Shown in pieces: positions 1 to 7,502 of a DNA stretch of 25,883 nucleotides. The notes beneath the pieces were generated by a model. It was not told the origin of the DNA. It did not search any database and saw only the letters and a list, made by a program, of their open reading frames with translations. The stretch is from a virus. Made by a program: the position numbers and the translations under genes. The DNA is taken from positions 1 to 25,883 of the IMG/VR virus record IMGVR_UViG_3300042900_000834; one strand, 5' to 3'. Position 1 is the stretch's first letter, and each line of letters opens with the position of its first letter.

Positions 1-743
1 ACCCCACCGGTTCTGTCGCAGTCATTGTAGGTAAAAATAACTACGCCACCTGGTCTTAGTTTTTGATAAATTTCTTCTAGGTAACTGTGTATTATGTTGA
101 CTGGCTTGAAATTAAAAAAGTTGTAAACAAAACAGAATCCAATCTGATTGTCAGGAATTGATTCCAGCAACGGATCACTGGTGTATTCTGGAGCAATGTA
201 CTTTCGCAATCTGCGCTGGTAGAAGCCGTTAAATTTTGACACAGCCGGTGTCAACAGTTCGGGCTGTTGATCTACTAGATATAACGGATCCAATCCTACT
301 AGGTGGTCAATCCAATTCTCTTGCCCTGGCCTAATTATCAGTCCTGGCCAGCGCCAATCTGTGCATCGTAGCAGTCGGTCTACAATAAATTTTTCTGATT
401 CTGGAGTCAGTGATAGTTTTCTAGAAAGTATCCACTCCACAGTGTCGCCACGCATGTCTTGGTACAACGAGGCACTATTGGCAAAATACGCTGGCTCCAA
501 TTGCTGAATGGCAGCTTTCACTGCCTGTTTGACCGAGTCCACGGTGTTGGCAAAATGATTGACACGGTCAGTTAAATCAAAAAATTGTTGATTGACACTT
601 TCGGCCAGACTGTCAAACTGCATTGTACTTGACAATATCTGATGAATTACCGGAGTCATGGTTTGTCGCAAGGCTAGTTGACTTTGGTCAACATCAAACT
701 TGTCTAGTTCTTCAAGATAATTTACTAGTTCGCTGATTTTCAT
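1..743 (-). CDS. Putative SAM-dependent methyltransferase, 3' end outside window
   Basis: The frame opens with ATG at 743 (MKISELVNYLEELDKF) and stays open for 247 codons to the window edge, so the C-terminus is missing. The start overlaps the polymerase stop as ATGA, which suggests translational coupling in a dsbA-polymerase-methyltransferase operon. The first ~120 residues are helical and otherwise unrecognised. Near the truncated end, 'YQKLRPGGVVIFTYNDCDR' resembles the strand-turn region of class I methyltransferases that follows the acidic motif ('LkPGG'). The earlier glycine-rich SAM loop is not convincing in the visible part, so the family call rests mainly on this later motif. The substrate is unknown. 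If it does use SAM, its by-product would be the substrate of the adenosylhomocysteinase at 8012-9298. Confidence 0.6.
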   Translation of the reverse strand, partial: MKISELVNYLEELDKFDVDQSQLALRQTMTPVIHQILSSTMQFDSLAESVNQQFFDLTDRVNHFANTVDSVKQAVKAAIQQLEPAYFANSASLYQDMRGDTVEWILSRKLSLTPESEKFIVDRLLRCTDWRWPGLIIRPGQENWIDHLVGLDPLYLVDQQPELLTPAVSKFNGFYQRRLRKYIAPEYTSDPLLESIPDNQIGFCFVYNFFNFKPVNIIHSYLEEIYQKLRPGGVVIFTYNDCDRTGG

Positions 744-3400
744 GTGAATTCAAATAACGTTTGAAATGTGTTTTCTGTGTTGGTGGCTGCTGCCAAGTCC
801 CACTCTAGCACACCCAGCAAGTTGTCAACCTTTTGGTCCACAACAGTTGCTTCCATGAGTCCATCATCAAACGGCAGTTCAGTAAACCAAGCAGGCAGAC
901 GTTGCTCATCTGTGGGATAGCCAATGCTGGTCCAGCCCAGGGCATTGCCTTTGAGCTTGCATACAATGGTCTTCATGCCATCTACGATCTGCATACTATA
1001 GTTGTCACCGTTCATCTTGCGCATTTGATTCCAGTTTAGTGCGGCCCTGACATGCCCGGGCATGTTGGCTTTTCCAAGTCTGGCTTCTTCGGCTGCATAC
1101 TTGGTCAAGTTGTTGACACGTTTGGGACTACCTTTCTCCCATCCTGGACGTTCTGCAAATTCATATTTGAATTCACGAATGCGTTCAATAATGGCATCTC
1201 GTTGAACCCCGGCCAACACAGTATTTAGAATTTCCAACAAAAAGTCTTGAATAACCTTGGGAGTATCACTGCGCTTCAAATCCAAGCCCATGGCCTTGGT
1301 CTTGCCTTGCTTGCCTTCGACATCTAGCCGCTTGCCCTCAAGGTCAATGATGTTTACAGCATAGCGTTTTTTTGTAATAAACAATCCGCGATCAGCAACC
1401 AGTTCTCGACCTGCCGCAATCAACGCACCCATTTCTCTTGGGCAGTGGAATGCTTGTTCCATAAAGCCCGGAAAACTATCATTAACTTGTTCGGCAATTG
1501 AGTCATACAGCGCAATTGCAGTTTCTTTTGACCACTCCATGCGACCTTCCGCCACTTCCTTTTTCAGTGCCGGCCAGGCAGTAAAGTAGCAGGAGTCTGT
1601 GTCACCATAGATGATAGCTTCGCCTGTGTGATCGTACTTGCCTGTGATGCATTCGTTAATGTGTGCATCCATGTGACGAGCAATAGCACGACCAGTTAAA
1701 GTAGTTGACTGACCGATTCTGTGATCAAAGAACCTGCAACCTGAATTCAAAATAGCACCATACAACGAATTCAAGTTAATCTTCTTGACCAGTTGTCGCT
1801 TGTCCCAGAAAGCTTCTTCTTTTTTGTCCTTGGCTGTTTTTTTCTTGGCCTGCAGTTCTTTACGCTCGCTGTACCAACGTTCTAACAAGCCGGGAATGAT
1901 ACCCTTCTTCTCATAAGTCATTATGGTACCGTTGGCACTGAGAATCCAAGGATGATTACTGTCAAAAATTAGTTGCCAAATTTCAGCGGCACTGTGCACA
2001 CTTTCTTCACCATTTTGCCAGTCAATGGTGATCTCAGTGCCACGTTGCTGATCCATCACAGCAGTGTATTCCAAACTGCCAAACAGGCCCTCCCAGGCAG
2101 CCGCAAAACTTGCTCCGTCAGCAATTTTAGTTTTAATATATCGATCAGTCATTATGGGACGCAGTTGTCCCACCACAGTTTCTGGTCCCATGTTCATGGC
2201 ACGAATCGCAGACGGATACAAGGAGTTAATGTCAACTGATCCAATCCAATCATGCAAGCCCTTCTTGGGATAGGCAACATAAGCACCTGCGGCCTGTGTG
2301 TCGTCATCTGTGAGACGTTGCTTGCGATTGGGAACAACCATGCCACGTTCGTGTGCTTCATTGATAATAGCCTGCTCGGTCACTGCCACAGCACCCATTG
2401 TGGTCTGTAGTAGCACAGTGTTGGCATGGGCTAGTTCACAAGCTAGACTCAAGAACTGTAGTTTACGATCCAGTTTGTGCAATAACAATGTATCTTGTCG
2501 GTTGTATTCAATAAACTTTTTAAAGTGTTGATTATACAACTGATCCAGTGTGCCTTCAAACTGTGTCTTGCGCTCATTGAGTTCATATTCACCAATGGCA
2601 TCCAAACTATAACTGTGGCGTTCTTCGTAAGTGTATTTGCGATACAGTTGCATATAGTCCATGTGCACACGACCCACCAAGTCATAAGTTTCCTTCTCGG
2701 CACCAAATCGTTCAAACAATCTCTTTTTGGGCAGTTGTCCCCAGAGGCAAAACTTGCGAGTATCATCTTTGCTCAATACTCTAATACACCGATTGATGGT
2801 GTAGGGAATATCATAGCCTTCTGAGTTCCAGCCACTCAGCACATCAGCGTCGTCAATCAAGTCAAGAAATGTTTTGATCATGTCCTCTTCTCGATCAAAC
2901 AAGATGGTGTTGTCAAAGTCCTTGACAAGTTCTTGTGCCGTTTCCCAGGTCAATCCACGCGGAGGTACAGCCAGGGTAACTAGTTGGTCCAGCCAATCTA
3001 GGTAAACTGAGATGGCTGTGATGGGATTGAATGGATCTTCAACTGGCGAGAATCCTCGCTCTTTATCAAAGTCCACTTCAATGTCAAAAAACGCAGTGTG
3101 TAATTCTGGCGCATCCTGATCTTTGTAGTTTTCTTCTAGACAACGAAAGATGGGATTGATGTCGCTTTCATAAAGCTGTTTGCCCGACTGAATTCGAATT
3201 TCCTTGCGAAACTCTTTGTTGTTGCGTGTGCTAAATCTTGACACTGGTGTGCCATAAATGCTTTGAAATTTACCACGTGGATCGTCGTAGTAAAAAATAT
3301 AATTGGCCGGGTACTCTTGGTACGTACGAACGCCATTGCGGCGCTCTACAATATGTATACGATCGTGTTCACGATCAAAAAGTGCGTCAACATAACTCAA
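740..3400 (-). CDS. 43: Family B DNA polymerase (T4 gp43 type)
   Basis: Replicative DNA polymerase with 3'-5' proofreading, 886 aa against 898 in T4. Motifs in order: Exo I D106-I-E108; Exo II around N192 and D197; Exo III Y299-x3-D303; polymerase motif A, D390 followed by SLYPS at 393-397; motif B, K539/K540 with NSLYG at 544-548; motif C, YGDTDS at 598-603. All catalytic acidic residues are present, so both activities should be intact. The C-terminus (FQTLFEFT) resembles the short hydrophobic clamp-binding tail of T4 gp43. The start is TTG at 3400, not ATG, but a strong GGAGGA ribosome site sits six bases upstream. It is preceded by the DsbA-like gene and its stop overlaps the following methyltransferase start. 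Confidence 0.96.
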   Translation of the reverse strand: MSYVDALFDREHDRIHIVERRNGVRTYQEYPANYIFYYDDPRGKFQSIYGTPVSRFSTRNNKEFRKEIRIQSGKQLYESDINPIFRCLEENYKDQDAPELHTAFFDIEVDFDKERGFSPVEDPFNPITAISVYLDWLDQLVTLAVPPRGLTWETAQELVKDFDNTILFDREEDMIKTFLDLIDDADVLSGWNSEGYDIPYTINRCIRVLSKDDTRKFCLWGQLPKKRLFERFGAEKETYDLVGRVHMDYMQLYRKYTYEERHSYSLDAIGEYELNERKTQFEGTLDQLYNQHFKKFIEYNRQDTLLLHKLDRKLQFLSLACELAHANTVLLQTTMGAVAVTEQAIINEAHERGMVVPNRKQRLTDDDTQAAGAYVAYPKKGLHDWIGSVDINSLYPSAIRAMNMGPETVVGQLRPIMTDRYIKTKIADGASFAAAWEGLFGSLEYTAVMDQQRGTEITIDWQNGEESVHSAAEIWQLIFDSNHPWILSANGTIMTYEKKGIIPGLLERWYSERKELQAKKKTAKDKKEEAFWDKRQLVKKINLNSLYGAILNSGCRFFDHRIGQSTTLTGRAIARHMDAHINECITGKYDHTGEAIIYGDTDSCYFTAWPALKKEVAEGRMEWSKETAIALYDSIAEQVNDSFPGFMEQAFHCPREMGALIAAGRELVADRGLFITKKRYAVNIIDLEGKRLDVEGKQGKTKAMGLDLKRSDTPKVIQDFLLEILNTVLAGVQRDAIIERIREFKYEFAERPGWEKGSPKRVNNLTKYAAEEARLGKANMPGHVRAALNWNQMRKMNGDNYSMQIVDGMKTIVCKLKGNALGWTSIGYPTDEQRLPAWFTELPFDDGLMEATVVDQKVDNLLGVLEWDLAAATNTENTFQTLFEFT

Positions 3401-3406
3401 ATTTAT

Positions 3407-3412
3407 TCCTCC
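3407..3412 (-). promoter_or_regulatory. Strong ribosome binding site for the TTG-started polymerase
   Basis: On the minus strand GGAGGA stands six bases before the TTG at 3400. No in-frame ATG lies close to the site, so it decides the polymerase start. The rest of the 67-base gap (3401-3467) holds a weak TATAAGTA that could be a T4-late-like box, and small GC-rich inverted repeats, none convincing. Confidence 0.75.
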
Positions 3413-3467
3413 GCTTGTGGCCGGTTAGCCGTTGTACATGCTCTTAACGTGAGCGACTCGTGTATAC

Positions 3468-3728
3468 TTATAGAGTTTTGCCAACAGTTTCTAGAATTGT
3501 TTCTAACAATTCATGGTCTTGCTTGGCCTTGCCAAACTCGGCCTTGTGTGCAATTCGAATTGCCTTTTTAAGCACAGCAGGTTTGATTTCCATTTCCTCG
3601 GCAATGGCCTTGATGGTGTCATTGAGACCAGCGTTGAGTGTTTCAACTTCGTGCATGACTTGCATGCCTTCGTTGATGATTTGTGTGAGTTTGAGCTTTT
3701 GCTCACCGTTAAATGACTTGGTGTCCAT
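3468..3728 (-). CDS. Small DsbA-like phage DNA-binding protein
   Basis: An 86-residue, highly charged, helical protein. T4 DsbA is an 89-residue double-stranded DNA binding protein that assists late transcription; length, charge pattern and the 'EIKPAVLKKAIRIAHKAEFGK' region resemble that family. This is recognition by pattern, and I can point to no invariant residues. It has the clearest expression signals of this block: a sigma70-type promoter at 3750-3778 and an AGGAGA ribosome site just before the ATG at 3728. It is first in a likely operon with the DNA polymerase. It could instead be another small phage regulator. Confidence 0.55.
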   Translation of the reverse strand: MDTKSFNGEQKLKLTQIINEGMQVMHEVETLNAGLNDTIKAIAEEMEIKPAVLKKAIRIAHKAEFGKAKQDHELLETILETVGKTL

Positions 3729-3744
3729 GTAGTTCTCCTGTAGT

Positions 3745-3759
3745 GTGCTAGTATAGCAC
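3745..3759. promoter_or_regulatory. 6-3-6 palindrome over the -10 box (possible operator)
   Basis: GTGCTA-GTA-TAGCAC is a perfect inverted repeat with 6-base arms. It covers the -10 box of the promoter that drives dsbA-like and DNA polymerase, the usual place for a repressor site. As RNA it could form a hairpin, but no U-run follows, so a terminator is less likely. Confidence 0.5.
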
Positions 3760-3778
3760 AGTTATGTTGTTGGGTCAA
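3750..3778 (-). promoter_or_regulatory. Sigma70-type promoter for dsbA-like and DNA polymerase
   Basis: Minus strand: -35 TTGACC (3773-3778), a 17-base spacer, and -10 TATACT (3750-3755). The predicted transcript starts about 15 bases before the AGGAGA ribosome site of the DsbA-like gene. Host-type consensus suggests early expression by host RNA polymerase. A palindrome overlaps the -10 box. Confidence 0.8.
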
Positions 3779-3785
3779 TGGCTGT

Positions 3786-4859
3786 CTACACAGACTTTAC
3801 CAGACCGCCGTGTAAAAATACATCTGGAAAATCTGCCACTTGGTCCAGTTGTTGCCAGGCTTTTTGGTATTCGGGATGCCCAAGCTCAAATACATCAACA
3901 GCTTTGAATTCCTGGTTGGCAAATGTATTCCAGTTTAGGATCCTTGTGTACTCTACCAAGTCGGCACCGGCTGATTTACACATGCTATAGAAGGGTGTAA
4001 TTTCACAATAATTGTCACGTTGCAACACCATGCGTAAATTAATTTCCATGTTATTTTCTGTTTTTTTATTAGCAATCCATGTCAAGGCCTGTTGTAGGTC
4101 TGACCAGCGGCCCCCACGACGCAATTTTTCATAGGTGTCGGCTGTGGCAGCATCAACTGTGACTGTTATCTTCTTGACTCGATCTTGCAGTGCACCCAGT
4201 CTATGCCAGTTCTTTTCAGCCATGAGTCCATTTGTTTGTACATGCAGGGATATATTTGGAAAATCAACAACATCAATGTCATTAAGGAATGCCATTAACA
4301 TGGGGCTGGCAAATACTTCACCTGTAGTGCTGATATTCAATGTTATTTTTTCGTCGCTGGGTTGAGCAAACAAATTGTTTTTTAGTATTAGCCCCAGCTC
4401 TTCTAATTTTTTTGTATCTTTGGGGGAATTTTTAATCACCTTGGTTCTACAACTGGGGCAACTGAGATTGCAGGTTCTATCCCCGGCAATCCAAATCTCT
4501 CTGGGCATGATCCATTGACTGGAATCGTTTATTAAATTTAATAAAACAGGGTTGTCAAGCCCGGCACTATCAACTAGTTGTCCGTCATTTATTACACCGC
4601 ATCTAGATTCGTTGCAGTATTCATAGCTGCCATCAGCAATGCTTTGTCTTATTGCTTGACTGAGATTGTTTGATAAAATCTCAGGAAGAGTTTGTTCAAA
4701 CAAATTCCCCACTGAACTTGGCAGCCAGGCCTTGCAGTCACAAAGTCCCACCTCCCCGTCAACTCCAACTTCTATAACAACATAGGGGCTGAAACAAATT
4801 TTTCCCTGCAAGTTTTTCTTTGCAAATTTTGTAAGGGAAGAGATGGGAATAATTTTCAT
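3786..4859 (-). CDS. Twitch-domain radical SAM protein
   Basis: Radical SAM enzymes cleave S-adenosylmethionine at a 4Fe-4S cluster to start radical chemistry. The cluster motif CNLSCPSC (C130, C134, C137 from the chosen start) is clear. Unusually, the auxiliary-cluster-like region precedes it: cysteines 22, 40, 42, 82 and 87 lie in a stretch with 'VGNLFEQTLPEI', which resembles the SPASM/twitch pattern. This matches the N-terminal-twitch radical SAM group often seen in phages. I chose ATG at 4859 (MKIIPISS); the frame also extends to a GTG at 4928, but that adds a low-complexity Ala/Cys stretch. Neither start has a strong ribosome site. The substrate is unknown; peptide or nucleotide modification are possibilities only. 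Confidence 0.82.
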   Translation of the reverse strand: MKIIPISSLTKFAKKNLQGKICFSPYVVIEVGVDGEVGLCDCKAWLPSSVGNLFEQTLPEILSNNLSQAIRQSIADGSYEYCNESRCGVINDGQLVDSAGLDNPVLLNLINDSSQWIMPREIWIAGDRTCNLSCPSCRTKVIKNSPKDTKKLEELGLILKNNLFAQPSDEKITLNISTTGEVFASPMLMAFLNDIDVVDFPNISLHVQTNGLMAEKNWHRLGALQDRVKKITVTVDAATADTYEKLRRGGRWSDLQQALTWIANKKTENNMEINLRMVLQRDNYCEITPFYSMCKSAGADLVEYTRILNWNTFANQEFKAVDVFELGHPEYQKAWQQLDQVADFPDVFLHGGLVKSV

Positions 4860-4927
4860 TGTGTTAGTGCTCACTTTGTGTTGCAAGGTAGCGAATCCAT
4901 TCACACAGGCAGCAGCCGCCCACACCA

Positions 4928-4942
4928 CGCAACTATGTTGCG
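4928..4942. repeat. 6-3-6 inverted repeat between the 83-aa gene and the radical SAM gene
   Basis: CGCAAC-TAT-GTTGCG is a perfect palindrome with a three-base centre. It lies just after the stop of the 83-aa gene and ~70 bases before the radical SAM ATG. The layout matches the palindrome at 3745-3759, but the arm sequence differs. It may be an RNA hairpin; there is no T-run, so I do not call it a terminator. Confidence 0.4.
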
Positions 4943-4945
4943 GTC

Positions 4946-5197
4946 CTAAGGTGATCTTTTTAATTGATAATATATTTTGGCTTGATCCAAGAGATTGGCC
5001 ATGCCAGGATCTGTAGTGGCCATGCGTCGAATCTCTCCCCAGAGCTTGTCTTCTTGTATTTTTTCTATGAGACTCTTGGCTTGGGTGTTCTGCCCAATCA
5101 TCACACGCTCAGTCTTGCCGGATTCTCTAGCGTACACTGTGTTGCCACTGTCGGGGCTTTCATATATGTATGTTACATCTGGAGTTAGTGTACCCAT
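4946..5197 (-). CDS. Conserved-looking 83-aa hypothetical protein
   Basis: Starts MGTLTPDVTYIYESPDSGNT at ATG 5197, directly after the TAA of the upstream gene, so the two are probably co-translated. The N-terminal half looks like short beta strands ('YIYESP...TVYAR'); the C-terminal half is helical, ending 'DQAKIYYQLKRSP'. It has no tag of the M-R-A-x-E-F type and no V-A-E site, so it is probably not part of the packaged set upstream. I recognise the overall style from T4-like environmental phages but can give no function. Confidence 0.75.
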   Translation of the reverse strand: MGTLTPDVTYIYESPDSGNTVYARESGKTERVMIGQNTQAKSLIEKIQEDKLWGEIRRMATTDPGMANLLDQAKIYYQLKRSP

Positions 5198-6373
5198 TTA
5201 CCACCTTTTGTGTTTGGGTATATATTGATTTTCAGAAATCTGTTTTGTTTTTGATGCCAGGCCTTCCGCTACACCTTGCTGACCATACATATCCATCAGT
5301 TGGCGAACATAGAAATTGTAATGACCACGACGATCATTATATTCTCTGTTGCCCAGCACAGTCTTTAGTGCGGCCACAGCGTCATTCATTGTTGCACCCT
5401 GCATTATTTTTAGTGCATCTGTGACCAATGAGTCAACTCTTTGTGAAGCTTCCGCCACACCTTGAGGGTTATCGTTGGGATTGGTAGTCAACATAAACTC
5501 TTTGCCCTGATTGAACAGTTTAGCCTGCATGGTTAGTGCGGCTTTGTTTGCGGCAGCCTTGCCACGGAATGAGTAAGGATTGCCTTGTTTGTCTTTGATT
5601 AGTTTTCCGTTAAGGCGAATATACCATGTGCCAGACTTCTCTTGTTGGTCGCGGCGTTGATCTAGTTCGTGATTCTCATCATTGGCTCCGCCATCTGCAC
5701 GATATGCCTGTGAATTTTTGTAACTGTCTTCCGCCACACCTTCGTCCATGTCTTCTTCAGGTTTACCATACAAGTATGTAACAACTCCCATTGGGCTTAT
5801 AACGTGAGTGACATCATAACCTTCATCGTCAAACCGGGCCAATAACTTTTTAGCACCAACAATCTCATAACGTTCAGGTTTGTATTCGTGGACCAGCTCA
5901 TCACCGTCCATGACTCTCCAGATGTCATTACGTAGGTAGTAGTGTTTATCTCTGCCATCATCGCCTTCCGCCACACCTTGTTCTTTTTCTTTTTGTCGTT
6001 GTTCTAATTCGTCACCATACTGTCTAACTTTGTCACGGAATTTTTTTTCTTGTTCTGGGGTAGTTTCGCCCTTGTGGGTTGGTCTACGAGCATCGTATTC
6101 ACCGGTATCTACTTCTTCCGCCATACTCGGCCTTTGCTTTTGCAAATAGTAATATGCACTTACAAAGTCACTGGGAAAATCTTGATCCCTTGAAAACAAA
6201 GACACAGCACGAGTCTGGCTGGCTAAATCTTGAACAGCAACTTTATACCCTATGTTTAATACATCATCTTCACTGCGAAGATTGGGTCTAACATTGAACA
6301 CTTTTTGTGCTAGGTTCTCTGCGTAATTGTCCGAGCCACCAGGGCCAGCTTCAAATAATTCTTGTAGTATCAT
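5198..6373 (-). CDS. Five-segment GVAE-linked modular protein (predicted internal head protein)
   Basis: 391 residues from ATG at 6373; this start overlaps the upstream stop as ATGA and gives an N-terminus MILQELFEAG. A longer frame to 6448 exists but lies inside the neighbour. Four GVAE sites (VAE at 134-136, 213-215, 306-308, 368-370) divide it into segments of about 136, 79, 93, 62 and 21 residues. Segment 1 is helical and charged; segment 2 has a beta-rich 'YYLRNDIWRVMDGDELVHEY' region; segment 3 a small 'GTWYIRLNGKLIKDKQGNPY' domain; segment 4 is helical. None matches a family I know. The N-terminal L-F-E before Ala and the V-A-E before G/D/A fit a relaxed T4 prohead-protease pattern. 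I infer a polyprotein cut during head maturation. Confidence 0.8.
   Translation of the reverse strand: MILQELFEAGPGGSDNYAENLAQKVFNVRPNLRSEDDVLNIGYKVAVQDLASQTRAVSLFSRDQDFPSDFVSAYYYLQKQRPSMAEEVDTGEYDARRPTHKGETTPEQEKKFRDKVRQYGDELEQRQKEKEQGVAEGDDGRDKHYYLRNDIWRVMDGDELVHEYKPERYEIVGAKKLLARFDDEGYDVTHVISPMGVVTYLYGKPEEDMDEGVAEDSYKNSQAYRADGGANDENHELDQRRDQQEKSGTWYIRLNGKLIKDKQGNPYSFRGKAAANKAALTMQAKLFNQGKEFMLTTNPNDNPQGVAEASQRVDSLVTDALKIMQGATMNDAVAALKTVLGNREYNDRRGHYNFYVRQLMDMYGQQGVAEGLASKTKQISENQYIPKHKRW
5264..5278 (-). repeat. GVAE linker repeat (variant)
   Basis: Minus strand CAAGGTGTAGCGGAA encodes QGVAE, the last linker of the five-segment protein. It differs from the common form by one base (GTAGCG for GTGGCG). 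Confidence 0.8.
5450..5464 (-). repeat. GVAE linker repeat
   Basis: Minus strand CAAGGTGTGGCGGAA (QGVAE), the common form, between segments 3 and 4 of the five-segment protein. Confidence 0.85.
5729..5742 (-). repeat. GVAE linker repeat
   Basis: Minus strand AAGGTGTGGCGGAA preceded by G (EGVAE), between segments 2 and 3 of the five-segment protein. Confidence 0.8.
5966..5980 (-). repeat. GVAE linker repeat
   Basis: Minus strand CAAGGTGTGGCGGAA (QGVAE), the common form, between segments 1 and 2 of the five-segment protein. Confidence 0.85.
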
Positions 6374-6888
6374 GATCGTTCTTCTATATAATCTTGGCTT
6401 TGGTCCTGCGTTCGGCGACGATTGCAGAACATTTCCACAGCCATACAAGCTTCGTCTAAATTGCCAAACCGGGCTGAGTGGGGCTTGTTCTTAATAGTGA
6501 TACGGAATCCATCATCTTCGTTGCCATGAATTTTGATTTCATGTCCGTCATCTGTGGTAATTGTTTTAACAGCTGGTCCAATATGGTCCACGTCCAGGGG
6601 TAGTCGATCAACTAGGTCTGGATCTTTTTTAATAGCCGAGGCTACATCTTGCAAGTAATCGCCTAACTTCTTTTTAACACTACTAATAACATCTTCGGTG
6701 GTTCGACTTTCGCCACCAACAAAATAATCTTTGGTGGGGTGCTGGGGATCCGTTTTGCTACCAAGTACCGGACTAATTCCCTTGGGTTTGAACAGGGCCG
6801 GCAATTGCGGCACACTGCGTTGGGCCGCATCTTGACCTTCATTGAGTTGATCAAATTTTGCTAAAATGTCACGTAAATCGTTGCTCAT
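6370..6888 (-). CDS. Hypothetical protein with LNE/G site near the N-terminus
   Basis: 172 residues from ATG 6888, which overlaps the Dps stop as ATGA; a longer frame to 6924 would lie inside the Dps gene. The N-terminus is one amphipathic helix ending 'FDQLNEG', where L15-N16-E17 followed by Gly fits the same protease pattern as the GVAE proteins, so this may be tag plus cleavage site. The middle is proline-rich ('QLPALFKPKGISPVLG'); then comes a helical region and a small beta domain ('GHEIKIHGNEDDGFRITIKN') with a single Cys. I do not recognise a family. It lies between Dps and the five-segment protein in a tightly coupled series. Confidence 0.75.
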   Translation of the reverse strand: MSNDLRDILAKFDQLNEGQDAAQRSVPQLPALFKPKGISPVLGSKTDPQHPTKDYFVGGESRTTEDVISSVKKKLGDYLQDVASAIKKDPDLVDRLPLDVDHIGPAVKTITTDDGHEIKIHGNEDDGFRITIKNKPHSARFGNLDEACMAVEMFCNRRRTQDQSQDYIEERS

Positions 6889-7325
6889 GCTCGCTCGTCT
6901 TTCAAGAAACTTCTCAACATCCAACCGTGCTTGCCGTGCGCATCAAGACGCTCGGCTATGAAGTTGGCAATACCTTGATTGTTCTCTTGTTCAGCAGATG
7001 CAAAACATTGATTCAATAAATCAATCATGGTGGTGTTGTTTTCAAGTAATTCTTCAATCATGAGTCGAGCACGTGGAATCTTTGTTTGACCAGGGATAAC
7101 TGACAGTTCTAGAAAACGTTCAAAACTGCCTGGCGTGTATTCTTGTAAGGTACGAATGTATTCGGCAATTGGATCAACTGCGCTGTAGACTTCTTCATAG
7201 AAATTGGCAAAAAAGTCATGATATTGAGCAAAGTCGGGACCCTCGACATTCCAGTGAAAGTTCTGTGCTTTGATACTCAAAGCATATTGGGTGGCGAGCA
7301 ACGTTTTTAAATCATCAGCGAGCAT
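6885..7325 (-). CDS. dps: Dps-like ferritin (DNA protection protein)
   Basis: Dps proteins form 12-subunit shells that oxidise and store iron and, in many species, coat DNA. The ferroxidase region aligns without gaps to E. coli Dps: NFHWN with H24 (= H51), H36 (= H63), D51 (= D78) and E55 (= E82). The residue equal to Asp67 is Ala40, so one iron ligand is changed. The protein is 146 aa against 167 and lacks the lysine-rich N-terminal tail, so direct DNA binding by a tail is unlikely. AAGGA stands before ATG 7325. The start overlaps by 11 bases a 60-aa frame that carries an MRAHEFLKE tag. Dps in a phage is unusual; protection of packaged or injected DNA is inference. Confidence 0.9.
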   Translation of the reverse strand: MLADDLKTLLATQYALSIKAQNFHWNVEGPDFAQYHDFFANFYEEVYSAVDPIAEYIRTLQEYTPGSFERFLELSVIPGQTKIPRARLMIEELLENNTTMIDLLNQCFASAEQENNQGIANFIAERLDAHGKHGWMLRSFLKDERA

Positions 7326-7497
7326 TTTTTGTAGTCCTTAGGGGTATCGAGTTGTTGTAACTATTAGCATATTTAGTTTCGACTCGGCGTACTTTGCGAG
7401 TAACAACTTGCCCCAATGGCATGGCCACAGTGGCCATACTGCCAGCTGATGTAGTCCCTGCGTTAGCGTTTTCTTTTAAAAATTCGTGTGCTCTCAT
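7315..7497 (-). CDS. 60-aa protein with MRAHEFLKE head-targeting-like tag
   Basis: Starts MRAHEFLKENANAG, closely like the tags of the genes at 9348-12194 at both protein and DNA level (ATGAGAGCACACGAATTTTT). After the tag come a Gly/Ser/Ala-rich linker, 'MATVAMPLGQVVTRKVRRV' and a basic tail. There is no Shine-Dalgarno site. Its end overlaps the Dps start, and the overlap contains a run of six A (ACAAAAAATGCTCGCTGA). Loss of one A in the transcript, or a +1 ribosomal shift, would fuse the tag to Dps. Otherwise it is a small basic protein of unknown role, possibly an internal head protein in its own right. Confidence 0.7.
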   Translation of the reverse strand: MRAHEFLKENANAGTTSAGSMATVAMPLGQVVTRKVRRVETKYANSYNNSIPLRTTKNAR

Positions 7498-7502
7498 AAT
7501 AG

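Noticed and set aside
3440-3475. TATAAGTA as a late promoter for DNA polymerase
   Set aside because: It deviates from the T4 core, has no supporting -35, and a strong promoter already lies upstream of the operon.
833-3571. Plus-strand and other-frame open frames across the polymerase and DsbA-like genes
   Set aside because: They are antisense or shifted shadows of minus-strand genes with clear families, and their translations look non-protein-like.
4860-4928. GTG start adding 23 residues to the radical SAM protein
   Set aside because: The extension is Ala/Cys low complexity, and the ATG at 4859 begins a typical first strand; not fully excluded.
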